Shown here: piece after piece, positions 22,086 to 34,403 of the stretch
How the letters are laid out: the number at the start of each line of letters is the position of its first letter
How positions within the stretch are numbered: position 1 is the first letter of the stretch
DNA from: Petrolisthes cinctipes
Lineage: Eukaryota; Arthropoda; Malacostraca; Decapoda; Porcellanidae
NCBI GenBank assembly: GCA_033782935.1
Contig: JAWQEG010000128.1
Location: 1,736,001 to 1,800,000 of the forward strand
Reading direction: 5' to 3'
Length of the DNA stretch: 64,000 nucleotides
Position numbers and translations under genes: made by a program
The notes under the pieces: model-generated
The model's database searches: none
Seen by the model: only the letters and a program-made list of their open reading frames with translations
What the model was told of the DNA's origin: nothing

Positions 22086-24560
22086 GTGTTAGAGTATTTT
22101 CAAAATACAGGCCCAAAACATGCTGAAAATCGATATTTTAGATGCCCAAAGTCAATATGTGCATGTATCTTCTGTACCCGTTTATATCTCAAATTCAGGC
22201 TCAAAACACCCGAAAATTCAATATTTTGGGGTCCCAGAAGCAATCTGTACATGCCTACTCAGTGCTAGAATATTTTCAAAATATAGGCTAAAAACATGCT
22301 AAAAATCGATCTTTTAGGTGCCAAAAAGTCGATATCTCAAATTCAGTCCCAAAACACCCGAAAATTCGATATTTAGGGGTCCCAGAAGCGATCTGTACAT
22401 GCCTACTCCGTGTTAGAGTATTTTCAAAATACAGGCCCAAAACATGCTGAAAATCGATATTTTAGATGCCCAAAGTCAATATGTGCATGTATCTTCTGTA
22501 CCCGTTTATATCTCAAATTCAGGCTCAAAACACCCGAAAATTCGATATTTTGGGGTCCCAGAAGCAATCTGTACATGCCTACTCAGTGCTAGAATATTTT
22601 CAAAATATAGGCTAAAAACATGCTAAAAATCGATCTTTTAGGTGCCAAAAAGTCGATATCTCAAATTCAGTCCCAAAACACCCGAAAATTCGATATTTAG
22701 GGGTCCCAGAAGCGATCTGTACATGCCTACTCCGTGATAGAGTATTTTCAAAATACATGCTCAAAACATACTGAAAATCGATCTTTTAGGTGCACAAAAG
22801 TCGATATGTGCATGCATCTTCAGTACCCGTTTATATATCAAATTCAGGCTCAAAACACCCGAAAATTCAATATTTTGGGGTCCCACAAGCAATCTGTACA
22901 TGCCTACTCAGTGTTAGAGTATTTTCAAAATACAGGCCCAAAACATGCTGAAAATCGATATTTTAGATGCCCAAAGTCAATATGTGCATGTATCTTCTGT
23001 ACCCGTTTATATCTCAAATTCAGGCTCAAAACGCCCGAAAATTCAATATTTTGGGGTCCCAGAAGCAATCTGTACATGCCTACACAGTGCTAGAATATTT
23101 TCAAAATATAGGCTAAAAACATGCTAAAAATCGACATTTTAGGTGCCAAAAAATCGATATCTCAAATTTAGTCCCCAAACACCCGAAAATTCGATATTTA
23201 GAGGTCCCAGAAGGTATCTGTACATGCCTACTCCGTGTTAGAGTATTTTCAAAATACAGGCCAAAAACATACTGAAAATCGATCTTTTAGGTGCCCAAAA
23301 GTCGATATGTGCATGCATCTTCTGTACCCGTTTATATCTCAAATTCTGTCCCTAAACACCCGAAAATTCGATATTTTGAGGTCCCAGAAGCGATCTGTAC
23401 ATGCCTACTCCGTGTTAGAGTATTTTCAAAATTCAGGCCCAAAACATGCTGAAAATCGATATTTTTGGTGCCCAAAGTCAATATGTGCATGTATCTTCTG
23501 TATCCGTTTATATCTCAAATTCAGGCTCAAAACACCCGAAAATTCAATATTTTGGGGTCCCAGAAGCAATCTGTACATGCCTACTCAGTGCTAGAAATTT
23601 TCGAAATATAGGCTAAAAACATGCTAAAAATCGATCTTTTAGGTGCCAAAAAGTCGATATCTCAAATTCAGTCCCAAAACACCCGAAAATTCGATATTTA
23701 GGGGTCCCAGAAGCGATCTGTACATGCCTACTCCGTGTTAGAGTATTTTCAAAATACATGCTCAAAACATACTGAAAATCGATCTTTTAGGTGCACAAAA
23801 GTCGATATGTGCTTGCATCTTCAGTACCCGTTTATATCTCAAATTCAGGCTCAAAACACCCGAAAATTCAATATTTTGGGGTCCCAGAAGCAATCTGTAC
23901 ATGCCTACTCAGTGTTAGAGTATTTTCAAAATACAGGCCCAAAACATGCTGAAAATCGATATTTTAGGTGCCAAAAAATCGATATCTCAAATTCAGTCAC
24001 AAAACACCCGAAAATTCGATATTTAGAGGTCCCAGAAGGTATCTGTACATGCCTACTCCGTGTTAGAGTATTTTCAAAATACAGGCCAAAAACATACTGA
24101 AAATCGATCTTTTAGGTGCACAAAAGTCGATATGTGCATGCATCTTCAGTACCCGTTTATATATCAAATTCAGGCTCAAAACACCCGAAAATTCAATATT
24201 TTGGGGTCCCACAAGCAATCTGTACATGCCTACTCAGTGTTAGAGTATTTTCAAAATACAGGCCCAAAACATGCTGAAAATCGATATTTTAGATGCCCAA
24301 AGTCAATATGTGCATGTATCTTCTGTACCCGTTTATATCTCAAATTCAGGCTCAAAACACCCGAAAATTCAATATTTTGGGGTCCCAGAAGCAATCTGTA
24401 CATGCCTACACAGTGCTAGAATATTTTCAAAATATAGGCTAAAAACATGCTAAAAATCGACATTTTAGGTGCCAAAAAATCGATATCTCAAATTTAGTCC
24501 CCAAACACCCGAAAATTCGATATTTAGAGGTCCCAGAAGGTATCTGTACATGCCTACTCC
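22086..24560 (+). repeat. 3,473-bp segment, second copy, then a hybrid unit
   Basis: Units: 22086 B1-C1, 22410 B1-C1, 22734 A1-B1-C2, 23235 A2-B2-C1 (500 bp), 23735 A1 plus B1/C2 hybrid (325 bp). These repeat 18613-20586 almost exactly. Small differences are visible, such as GTGCTTGCATC at about 23810. The similarity stops in the next unit (24060): its A monomer begins as A2 and switches to A1 after GGTGC, followed by B1-C2. The switch marks a likely exchange breakpoint near 24115. Confidence 0.87.
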
Positions 24561-27212
24561 GTGTTAGAGTATTTTCAAAATACAGGCCAAAAACATACTG
24601 AAAATCGATCTTTTAGGTGCCCAAAAGTCGATATGTGCATGCATCTTCTGTACCCGTTTATATCTCAAATTCTGTCCCTAAACACCCGAAAATTCGATAT
24701 TTTGAGGTCCCAGAAGCGATCTGTACATGCCTACTCCGTGTTAGAGTATTTTCAAAATTCAGGCCCAAAACATGCTGAAAATCGATATTTTTGGTGCCCA
24801 AAGTCAATATGTGCATGTATCTTCTGTATCCGTTTATATCTCAAATTCAGGCTCAAAACACCCGAAAATTCAATATTTTGGGGTCCCAGAAGCAATCTGT
24901 ACATGCCTACTCAGTGCTAGAAATTTTCAAAATATAGGCTAAAAACATGCTAAAAATCGATCTTTTAGGTGCCAAAAAGTCGATATCTCAAATTCAGTCC
25001 CAAAACACCCGAAAATTCGATATTTAGGGGTCCCAGAAGCGATCTGTACATGCCTACTCCGTGTTAGAGTATTTTCAAAATACATGCTCAAAACATACTG
25101 AAAATCGATCTTTTAGGTGCACAAAAGTCGATATGTGCATGCATCTTCAGTACCCGTTTATATCTCAAATTCAGGCTCAAAACACCCGAAAATTCAATAT
25201 TTTGGGGTCCCAGAAGCAATCTGTACATGCCTACTCAGTGTTAGAGTATTTTCAAAATACAGGCCCAAAACATGCTGAAAATCGATATTTTAGGTGCCAA
25301 AAAATCGATATCTCAAATTCAGTCACAAAACACCCGAAAATTCGATATTTAGAGGTCCCAGAAGGTATCTGTACATGCCTACTCCGTGTTAGAGTATTTT
25401 CAAAATACAGGCCAAAAACATACTGAAAATCGATCTTTTAGGTGCCCAAAAGTCGATATGTGCATGCATCTTCTGTACCCGTTTATATCTCAAATTCTGG
25501 CCCTAAACACCCGAAAATTCGATATTTTGGGGTCCCAGAAGCGATCTGTACATGCCTACTCCGTGTTAGAGTATTTTCAAAATTCAGGCCCAAAACACGC
25601 TGAAAATCGATTTTTTTGGTGCCCAAAGTCAATATGTGCATGTATCTTCTGTACCCGTTTATATCTCAAATTCAGGCTCAAAACACCCGAAAATTCAATA
25701 TTTTGGGGTCCCAGAAGCAATCTGTACATGCCTACTCAGTGCTAGAATATTTTCAAAATATAGGCTAAAAACATGCTAAAAATCGATATTTTAGGTGCCA
25801 AAAAGTCGATATCACAAATTCAGTCCCAAAACACCCGAAAATTCGATATTTAGGGGTCCCAGAAGCAATCTGTACATGCCTACTCCGTGTTAGAGTATTT
25901 TCAAAATACATGCTCAAAACATACTGAAAATCGATCTTTTAGGTGCACAAAAGTCGATATGTGCATGCATCTTCAGTACCCTTTTATATATCAAATTCAG
26001 GCTCAAAACACCCGAAATTTCAATATTTTGGGGTCCCACAAGCAATCTGTACATGCCTACTCAGTGTTAGAGTATTTTCAAAATACAGGCCCAAAACATG
26101 CTGAAAATCGATATTTTAGATGCCCAAAGTCAATATGTGCATGTATCTTCTGTACCCGTTTATATCTCAAATTCAGGCTCAAAACGCCCGAAAATTCAAT
26201 ATTTTGGGGTCCCAGAAGCAATCTGTACATGCCTACACAGTGCTAGAATATTTTCGAAATATAGGCTAAAAACATGCTAAAAATCGACATTTTAGGTGCC
26301 AAAAAATCGATATCTCAAATTTAGTCCCCAAACACCCGAAAATTCGATATTTAGAGGTCCCAGAAGGTATCTGTACATGCCTACTCCGTGTTAGAGTATT
26401 TTCAAAATACAGGCCAAAAACATACTGAAAATCGATCTTTTAGGTGCCCAAAAGTCGATATGTGCATGCATCTTCTGTACCCGTTTATATCTCAAATTCT
26501 GTCCCTAAACACCCGAAAATTCGATATTTTGAGGTCCCAGAAGCGATCTGTACATGCCTACTCCGTGTTAGAGTATTTTCAAAATTCAGGCCCAAAACAT
26601 GCTGAAAATCGATATTTTTGGTGCCCAAAGTCAATATGTGCATGTATCTTCTGTATCCGTTTATATCTCAAATTCAGGCTCAAAACACCCGAAAATTCAA
26701 TATTTTGGGGTCCCAGAAGCAATCTGTACATGCCTACTCAGTGCTAGAAATTTTCAAAATATAGGCTAAAAACATGCTAAAAATCGATCTTTTAGGTGCC
26801 AAAAAGTCGATATCTCAAATTCAGTCCCAAAACACCCGAAAATTCGATATTTAGGGGTCCCAGAAGCGATCTGTACATGCCTACTCCGTGTTAGAGTATT
26901 TTCAAAATACATGCTCAAAACATACTGAAAATCGATCTTTTAGGTGCACAAAAGTCGATATGTGCATGCATCTTCAGTACCCGTTTATATCTCAAATTCA
27001 GGCTCAAAACACCCGAAAATTCAATATTTTGGGGTCCCAGAAGCAATCTGTACATGCCTACTCAGTGTTAGAGTATTTTCAAAATACAGGCCCAAAACAT
27101 GCTGAAAATCGATATTTTAGGTGCCAAAAAATCGATATCTCAAATTCAGTCACAAAACACCCGAAAATTCGATATTTAGAGGTCCCAGAAGGTATCTGTA
27201 CATGCCTACTCC
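24561..27212 (+). repeat. 1,827-bp segment repeated, with 1,326-bp internal periodicity
   Basis: Units: 24561 A2-B2-C1 (500), 25061 A1 plus B1/C2 hybrid (325), 25386 A2-B2-C1-like (501), 25887 A1-B1-C2 (501), 26388 A2-B2-C1 (500), 26888 A1 plus hybrid (325). The first four total 1,827 bp and match 19762-21588 at offset 4,799, including CAAAACACGCTG with GATTTTTTTGG and CCCGAAATTTC. 24561 also matches 23235 at 1,326 bp. One private change (CCCTTTTATATATC near 25980) postdates the copying. Confidence 0.87.
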
Positions 27213-30200
27213 GTGTTAGAGTATTTTCAAAATACATGCTCAAAACATACTGAAAATCGATCTTTTAGGTGCACAAAAGTCGATATGTGCATGCATCTTC
27301 AGTACCTGTTTATATCTCAAATTCAGGCTCAAAACACCCGAAAATTCAATATTTTGGGGTCCCAGAAGCAATCTGTACATGCTTACTCAGTGTTAGAGTA
27401 TTTTCAAAATACAGGCCCAAAACATGCTGAAAATCGATATTTTAGATGCCCAAAGTCAATATGTGCATGTATCTTCTGTACCCGTTTATATCTCAAATTC
27501 AGGCTCAAAACACCCGAAAATTCAATATTTTGGGGTCCCAGAAGCAATCTGTACATGCCTACACAGTGCTAAAATATTTTCAAAATATAGGCTAAAAACA
27601 TGCTAAAAATCGACATTTTAGGTGCCAAAAAATCGATATCTCAAATTCAGTCCCAAAACACCCGAAGATTCGATATTTAGAGGTCCCAGAAGGTATCTGT
27701 ACATGCCTACTCCGTGTTAGAGTATTTTCAAAATACAGGCCAAAAACATACTGAAAATCGATCTTTTAGGTGCCCAAAAGTCGATATGTGCATGCATCTT
27801 CTGTACCCGTTTATATCTCAAATTCTGGCCCTAAACACACGAAAATTCGATATTTTGGGGTCCCAGAAGCGATCTGTACATGCCTACTCCGTGTTAGAGT
27901 ATTTTCAAAATTCAGGCCCAAAACATGCTGAAAATCGATATTTTTGGTGCCTAAAGTCAATATGTGCATGTATCTTCTGTACCCGTTTATATCTCAAATT
28001 CAGGCTCAAAACACCCGAAAATTCAATATTTTGGGGTCCCAGAAGCAATCTGTACATGCCTACTCAGTGCTAGAATATTTTCAAAATATAGGCTAAAAAC
28101 ATGCTAAAAATCGATCTTTTAGGTGCCAAAAAGTCGATATCTCAAATTCAGTCCCAAAACACCCGAAAATTCGATATTTAGGGGTCCCAGAAGCGATCTG
28201 TACATGCCAACTCCGTGTTAGAGTATTTTCAAAATACATGCTCAAAACATACTGAAAATCGATCTTTTAGGTGCACAAAAGTCGATATGTGCATGCTTCT
28301 TCAGTACCCGTTTATATCTCAAATTCAGGCTCAAAACACCCGAAAATTCAATATTTTGGGGTCCCAGAAGCAATCTGTACATGCCTACTCAGTGTTAGAG
28401 TATTTTCAAAATACATGCTCAAAACATACTGAAAATCGATCTTTTAGGTGCACAAAAGTCGATATGTGCATGCATCTTCAGTACCCGTTTATATCACAAA
28501 TTCAGGCTCAAAACACCCGAAAATTCAATATTTTGGGGTCCCAGAAGCAATCTGTACATGCTTACTCAGTGTTAGAGTATTTTCAAAATACAGGCCCAAA
28601 ACATGCAGAAAATCGATATTTTAGATGCCCAAAGTCAATACGTGCATGTATCTTCTGTACCCGTTTATATCTCAAATTCAGGCTCAAAACACCCGAAAAT
28701 TCAATATTTTGGGGTCCCAGAAGCAATCTGTACATGCCTACACAGTGCTAGAATATTTTCAAAATATAGGCTAAAAACATGCTAAAAATCGATATTTTAG
28801 GTGCCAAAAAGTCGATATCACAAATTCAGTCCCAAAACACCCGAAAATTCGATATTTAGGGGTCCCAGAAGCAATCTGTACATGCCTACTCCGTGTTAGA
28901 GTATTTTCAAAATACATGCTCAAAACATACTGAAAATCGATCTTTTAGGTGCACAAAAGTCGATATGTGCATGCATCTTCAGTACCCGTTTATATATCAA
29001 ATTCAGGCTCAAAACACCCGAAAATTCAATATTTTGGGGTCCCACAAGCAATCTGTACATGCCTACTCAGTGTTAGAGTATTTTCAAAATACAGGCCCAA
29101 AACATGCTGAAAATCGATATTTTAGATGCCCAAAGTCAATATGTGCATGTATCTTCTGTACCCGTTTATATCTCAAATTCAGGCTCAAAACGCCCGAAAA
29201 TTCAATATTTTGGGGTCCCAGAAGCAATCTGTACATGCCTACACAGTGCTAGAATATTTTCGAAATATAGGCTAAAAACATGCTAAAAATCGACATTTTA
29301 GGTGCCAAAAAATCGATATCTCAAATTTAGTCCCCAAACACCCGAAAATTCGATATTTAGAGGTCCCAGAAGGTATCTGTACATGCCTACTCCGTGTTAG
29401 AGTATTTTCAAAATACAGGCCAAAAACATACTGAAAATCGATCTTTTAGGTGCCCAAAAGTCGATATGTGCATGCATCTCCTGTACCCGTTTATATCTCA
29501 AATTCTGTCCCTAAACACCCGAAAATTCGATATTTTGAGGTCCCAGAAGCGATCTGTACATGCCTACTCCGTGTTAGAGTATTTTCAAAATTCAGGCCCA
29601 AAACATGCTGAAAATCGATATTTTTGGTGCCCAAAGTCAATATGTGCATGTATCTTCTGTATCCGTTTATATCTCAAATTCAGGCTCAAAACACCCGAAA
29701 ATTCAATATTTTGGGGTCCCAGAAGCAATCTGTACATGCCTACTCAGTGCTAGAATTTTTCAAAATATAGGCTAAAAACATGCTAAAAATCGATCTTTTA
29801 GGTGCCAAAAAGTCGATATCTCAAATTCAGTCCCAAAACACCCGAAAATTCGATATTTAGGGGTCCCAGAAGCGATCTGTACATGCCTACTCCGTGTTAG
29901 AGTATTTTCAAAATACATGCTCAAAACATACTGAAAATCGATCTTTTAGGTGCACAAAAGTCGATATGTGCATGCATCTTCAGTACCCGTTTATATCTCA
30001 AATTCAGGCTCAAAACACCCGAAAATTCAATATTTTGGGGTCCCAGAAGCAATCTGTACATGCCTACTCAGTGTTAGAGTATTTTCAAAATACAGGCCCA
30101 AAACATGCTGAAAATCGATATTTTAGGTGCCAAAAAATCGATATCTCAAATTCAGTCACAAAACACCCGAAGATTCGATATTTAGAGGTCCCAGAAGGTA

Positions 30201-31397
30201 TCTGTACATGCCTACTCCGTGTTAGAGTATTTTCAAAATACATGCCAAAAACATACTGAAAATCGATCTTTTAGGTGCCCAAAAGTCGATATGTGCATGC
30301 ATCTTCTGTACCCGTTTATATCTCAAATTCTGGCCCTAAACATCCGAAAATTCGATATTTTGGGGTCCCAGAAGCGATCTGTACATGCCTACTCCGTGTT
30401 AGAGTATTTTCAAAATTCAGGCCCAAAACATGCTGAAAATCGATATTTTTGGTGCCTAAAGTCAATATGTGCATGTATCTTCTGTACCCGTTTATATCTC
30501 AAATTCAGGCTCAAAACACCCGAAAATTCAATATTTTGGGGTCCCAGAAGCAATCTGTACATGCCTACTCAGTGCTAGAATATTTTGAAAATATAGGCTA
30601 AAAACATGCTAAAAATCGATCTTTTAGGTGCCAAAAAGTCGATATCTCAAATTCAGTCCCAAAACACCCGAAAATTCGATATTTAGGGGTCCCAGAAGCG
30701 ATCTGTACATGCCAACTCCGTGTTAGAGTATTTTCAAAATACATGCTCAAAACATACTGAAAATCGATCTTTTAGGTGCAGAAAAGTCGATATGTGCATG
30801 CTTCTTCAGTACCCGTTTATATCTCAAATTCAGGCTCAAAACACCCGAAAATTCAATATTTTGGGGTCCCAGAAGCAATCTGTACATGCCTACTCAGTGT
30901 TAGAGTATTTTCAAAATACATGCTCAAAACATACTGAAAATCGATCTTTTAGGTGCACAAAAGTCGATATGTGCATGCTTCTTCAGTACCCGTTTATATC
31001 ACAAATTCAGGCTCAAAACACCCGAAAATTCAATATTTTGGGGTCCCAGAAGCAATCTGTACATGCTTACTCAGTGTTAGAGTATTTTCAAAATACAGGC
31101 CCAAAACATGCAGAAAATCGATATTTTAGATGCCCAAAGTCAATACGTGCATGTATCTTCTGTACCCGTTTATATCTCAAATTCAGGCTCAAAACACCCG
31201 AAAATTCAATATTTTGGGGTCCCAGAAGCAATCTGTACATGCCTACACAGTGCTAGAATATTTTCAAAATATAGGCTAAAAACATGCTAAAAATCGTCAT
31301 TTTAGGTGCCAAAAAATCGATATCTCAAATTCAGTCCCAAAACACCCGAAAATTCGATATTTAGAGGTCCCAGAAGGTATCTGTACATGCCTACTCC
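27213..31397 (+). repeat. Zone with two 678-bp A1-A1-B1-C tetramers
   Basis: Units: 27213 A1-B1-C2, 27714 A2-B2-C1, 28215 A1-A1-B1-C1-like (678), 28893 A1-B1-C2, 29394 A2-B2-C1 (500), 29894 A1 plus B1/C2 hybrid (325), 30219 A2-B2-C1 and 30720 A1-A1-B1-C2 (678). 28893-30218 matches 25887-27212. The pairs 27714/28215 and 30219/30720 match each other at offset 2,505 bp and share GGTGCCTAAAG, CATGCTTCTTCAG, ATATCACAAATTC and CATGCAGAAAAT. Confidence 0.87.
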
Positions 31398-34300
31398 GTG
31401 TTAGAGTATTTTCAAAATACAGGCCAAAAACATACTGAAAATCGATCTTTTAGGTGCCCAAAAGTCGATATGTGCATGCATTTTCTGTACCCGTTTATAT
31501 CTCAAATTCTGGCCCTAAACACCCGAAAATTCGATATTTTGGGGTCCCAGAAGCGATCTGTACATGCCTACTCCGTGTTAGAGTATTTTCAAAATTCAGG
31601 CCCAAAACATGCTGAAAATCGATATTTTTGGTGCCCAAAGTCAATATGTGCATGTATCTTCTGTACCCGTTTATATCTCAAATTCAGGCTCAAAACACCC
31701 GAAAATTCAATATTTTGGGGTCCCAGAAGCAATCTGTACATGCCTACACAGTGCTAGAATATTTTCAAAATATAGGCTAAAAACATGCTAAAAATCGACA
31801 TTTTAGGTGCCAAAAAATCGATATCTCAAATTCAGTCCCAAAACACCCGAAAATTCGATATTTAGAGGTCCCAGAAGGTATCTGTACATGCCTACTCCGT
31901 GTTAGAGTATTTTCAAAATACAGGCCAAAAACATACTGAAAATCGATCTTTTAGGTGCCCAAAAGTCGATATGTGCATGCATCTTCTGTACCCGTTTATA
32001 TCTCAAATTCTGGCTCAAAACACCCGAAAATTCGATATTTTGGGTTCCCAGATGCGATCTGTACATGCCTACTCCGTGTTAGAGTATTTTCAAAATTCAG
32101 GCCCAAAACATGCTGAAAATCGATATTTTTGGTGCCCAAAGTCAATATGTGCATGTATCTTCTGTACCCGTTTATATCTCAAATTCAGGCTCAAAACACC
32201 CGAAAATTCAATATTTTGGGGTCCCAGAAGCAATCTGTACATGCCTACTCAGTGCTAGAATATTTTCAAAATATAGGCTAAAAACATGCTAACAATCGAT
32301 CTTTTAGGTGCCAAAAAGTCGATATCTCAAATTCAGTCCCAAAACACCCGAAAATTCGATATTTAGGGGTCCCAGAAGCGATCTGTACATGCCTACTCCG
32401 TGTTAGAGTATTTTCAAAATACATGCTCAAAACATACTGAAAATCGATCATTTAGGTGCACAAAAGTCAATATGTGCATGCATCTTCAGTACCCGTTTAT
32501 ATCTCAAATTCAGTCTCAAAACACCCGAAAATTCAATATTTTGGGGTCCCAGAAGCAATCTGTACATGCCTACTCAGTGCTAGAATATTTTCAAAATACA
32601 GGCCCAAAACATGCTGAAAATCGATATTTTAGATGCCCAAAGTCAATATGTGCATGTATCTTCTGTACCCGTTTATATCTCAAATTCAGGCTCAAAACAC
32701 CCGAAAATTCGATATTTTGGGGTCCCAGAAGCAATCTGTACATGCCTACACAGTGCTAGAATATTTTCAAAATATAGGCTAAAAACATGCTAAAAATCGA
32801 CATTTTAGGTGCCAAAAAGTCGATATCTCAAATTCAGTCCCAAAACACCCGAAAATTCGATATTTAGAGGTCCCAGAAGGTATCTGTACATGCCTACTCC
32901 GTGTTAGAGTATTTTCAAAATACAGGCCAAAAACATACTGAAAATCGATCTTTTAGGTGCCCAAAAGTCGATATGTGCATGCATTTTCTGTACCCGTTTA
33001 TATCTCAAATTCTGGCCCTAAACACCCGAAAATTCGATATTTTGGGGTCCCAGAAGCGATCTGTACATGCCTACTCCGTGTTAGAGTATTTTCAAAATTC
33101 AGGCCCAAAACATGCTGAAAATCGATATTTTTGGTGCCCAAAGTCAATATGTGCATGTATCTTCTGTACCCGTTTATATCTCAAATTCAGGCTCAAAACA
33201 CCCGAAAATTCAATATTTTGGGGTCCCAGAAGCAATCTGTACATGCCTACACAGTGCTAGAATATTTTCAAAATATAGGCTAAAAACATGCTAAAAATCG
33301 ACATTTTAGGTGCCAAAAAATCGATATCTCAAATTCAGTCCCAAAACACCCGAAAATTCGATATTTAGAGGTCCCAGAAGGTATCTGTACATGCCTACTC
33401 CGTGTTAGAGTATTTTCAAAATACAGGCCAAAAACATACTGAAAATCGATCTTTTAGGTGCCCAAAAGTCGATATGTGCATGCATCTTCTGTACCCGTTT
33501 ATATCTCAAATTCAGGCTCAAAACACCCGAAAATTCAATATTTTGGGGTCCCAGAAGCAATCTGTACATGCCTACTCAGTGTTAGAGTATTTTCAAAATA
33601 CAGGCCCAAAACATGCTGAAAATCGATATTTTAGATGCCCAAAGTCAATATGTGCATGTATCTTCTGTACCCGTTTATATCTCAAATTCAGTCTCAAAAC
33701 ACCCGAAAATTCAATATTTTGGGGTCCCAGAAGCAATCTGTACATGCCTACACAGTGCTAGAATATTTTCAAAATATAGGCTAAAAACATGCTAAAAATC
33801 GACATTTTAGGTGCCAAAAAATCGATATCTCAAATTCAGTCCCAAAACACCCGAAAATTCGATATTTAGAGGTCCCAGAAGGTATCTGTACATGCCTACT
33901 CCGTGTTAGAGTATTTTCAAAATACAGGCCAAAAACATACTGAAAATCGATCTTTTAGGTGCCCAAAAGTCGATATGTGCATGCATCTTCTGTACCCGTT
34001 TATATCTCAAATTCTGGCTCAAAACACCCGAAAATTCGATATTTTGGGGTCCCAGAAGCGATTTGTACATGCCTACTCCGTGTTAGAGTATTTTCAAAAT
34101 TCAGGCCCAAAACATGCTGAAAATCGATATTTTTGGTGCCCAAAGTCAATATGTGCATGTATCTTCTGTACCCGTTTATATCTCAAATTCAGGCTCAAAA
34201 CACCAGAAAATTCAATATTTTGGGGTCCCAGAAGCAATCTGTACATGCCTACTCAGTGCTAGAATATTTTCAAAATATAGGCTAAAAACATGCTAAAAAT

Positions 34301-34403
34301 CGATCTTTTAGGTGCCAAAAAGTCGATATCTCAAATTCAGTCCCAAAACACCCGAAAATTCGATATTTAGGGGTCCCAGAAGCGATCTGTACATGCCTAC
34401 TCC
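31398..34403 (+). repeat. Six consecutive 501-bp trimers
   Basis: Units: 31398 A2-B2-C2, 31899 A2-B2-C1, 32400 A1-B1-C2, 32901 A2-B2-C2, 33402 A2/A1 hybrid-B1-C2 and 33903 A2-B2-C1. All six are exactly 501 bp, the longest run of canonical length I mapped. 31398 and 32901 share GCATTTTCTG and correspond at offset 1,503 bp (three units). 31899-32900 matches 16614-17615, 15,285 bp upstream. Confidence 0.88.
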
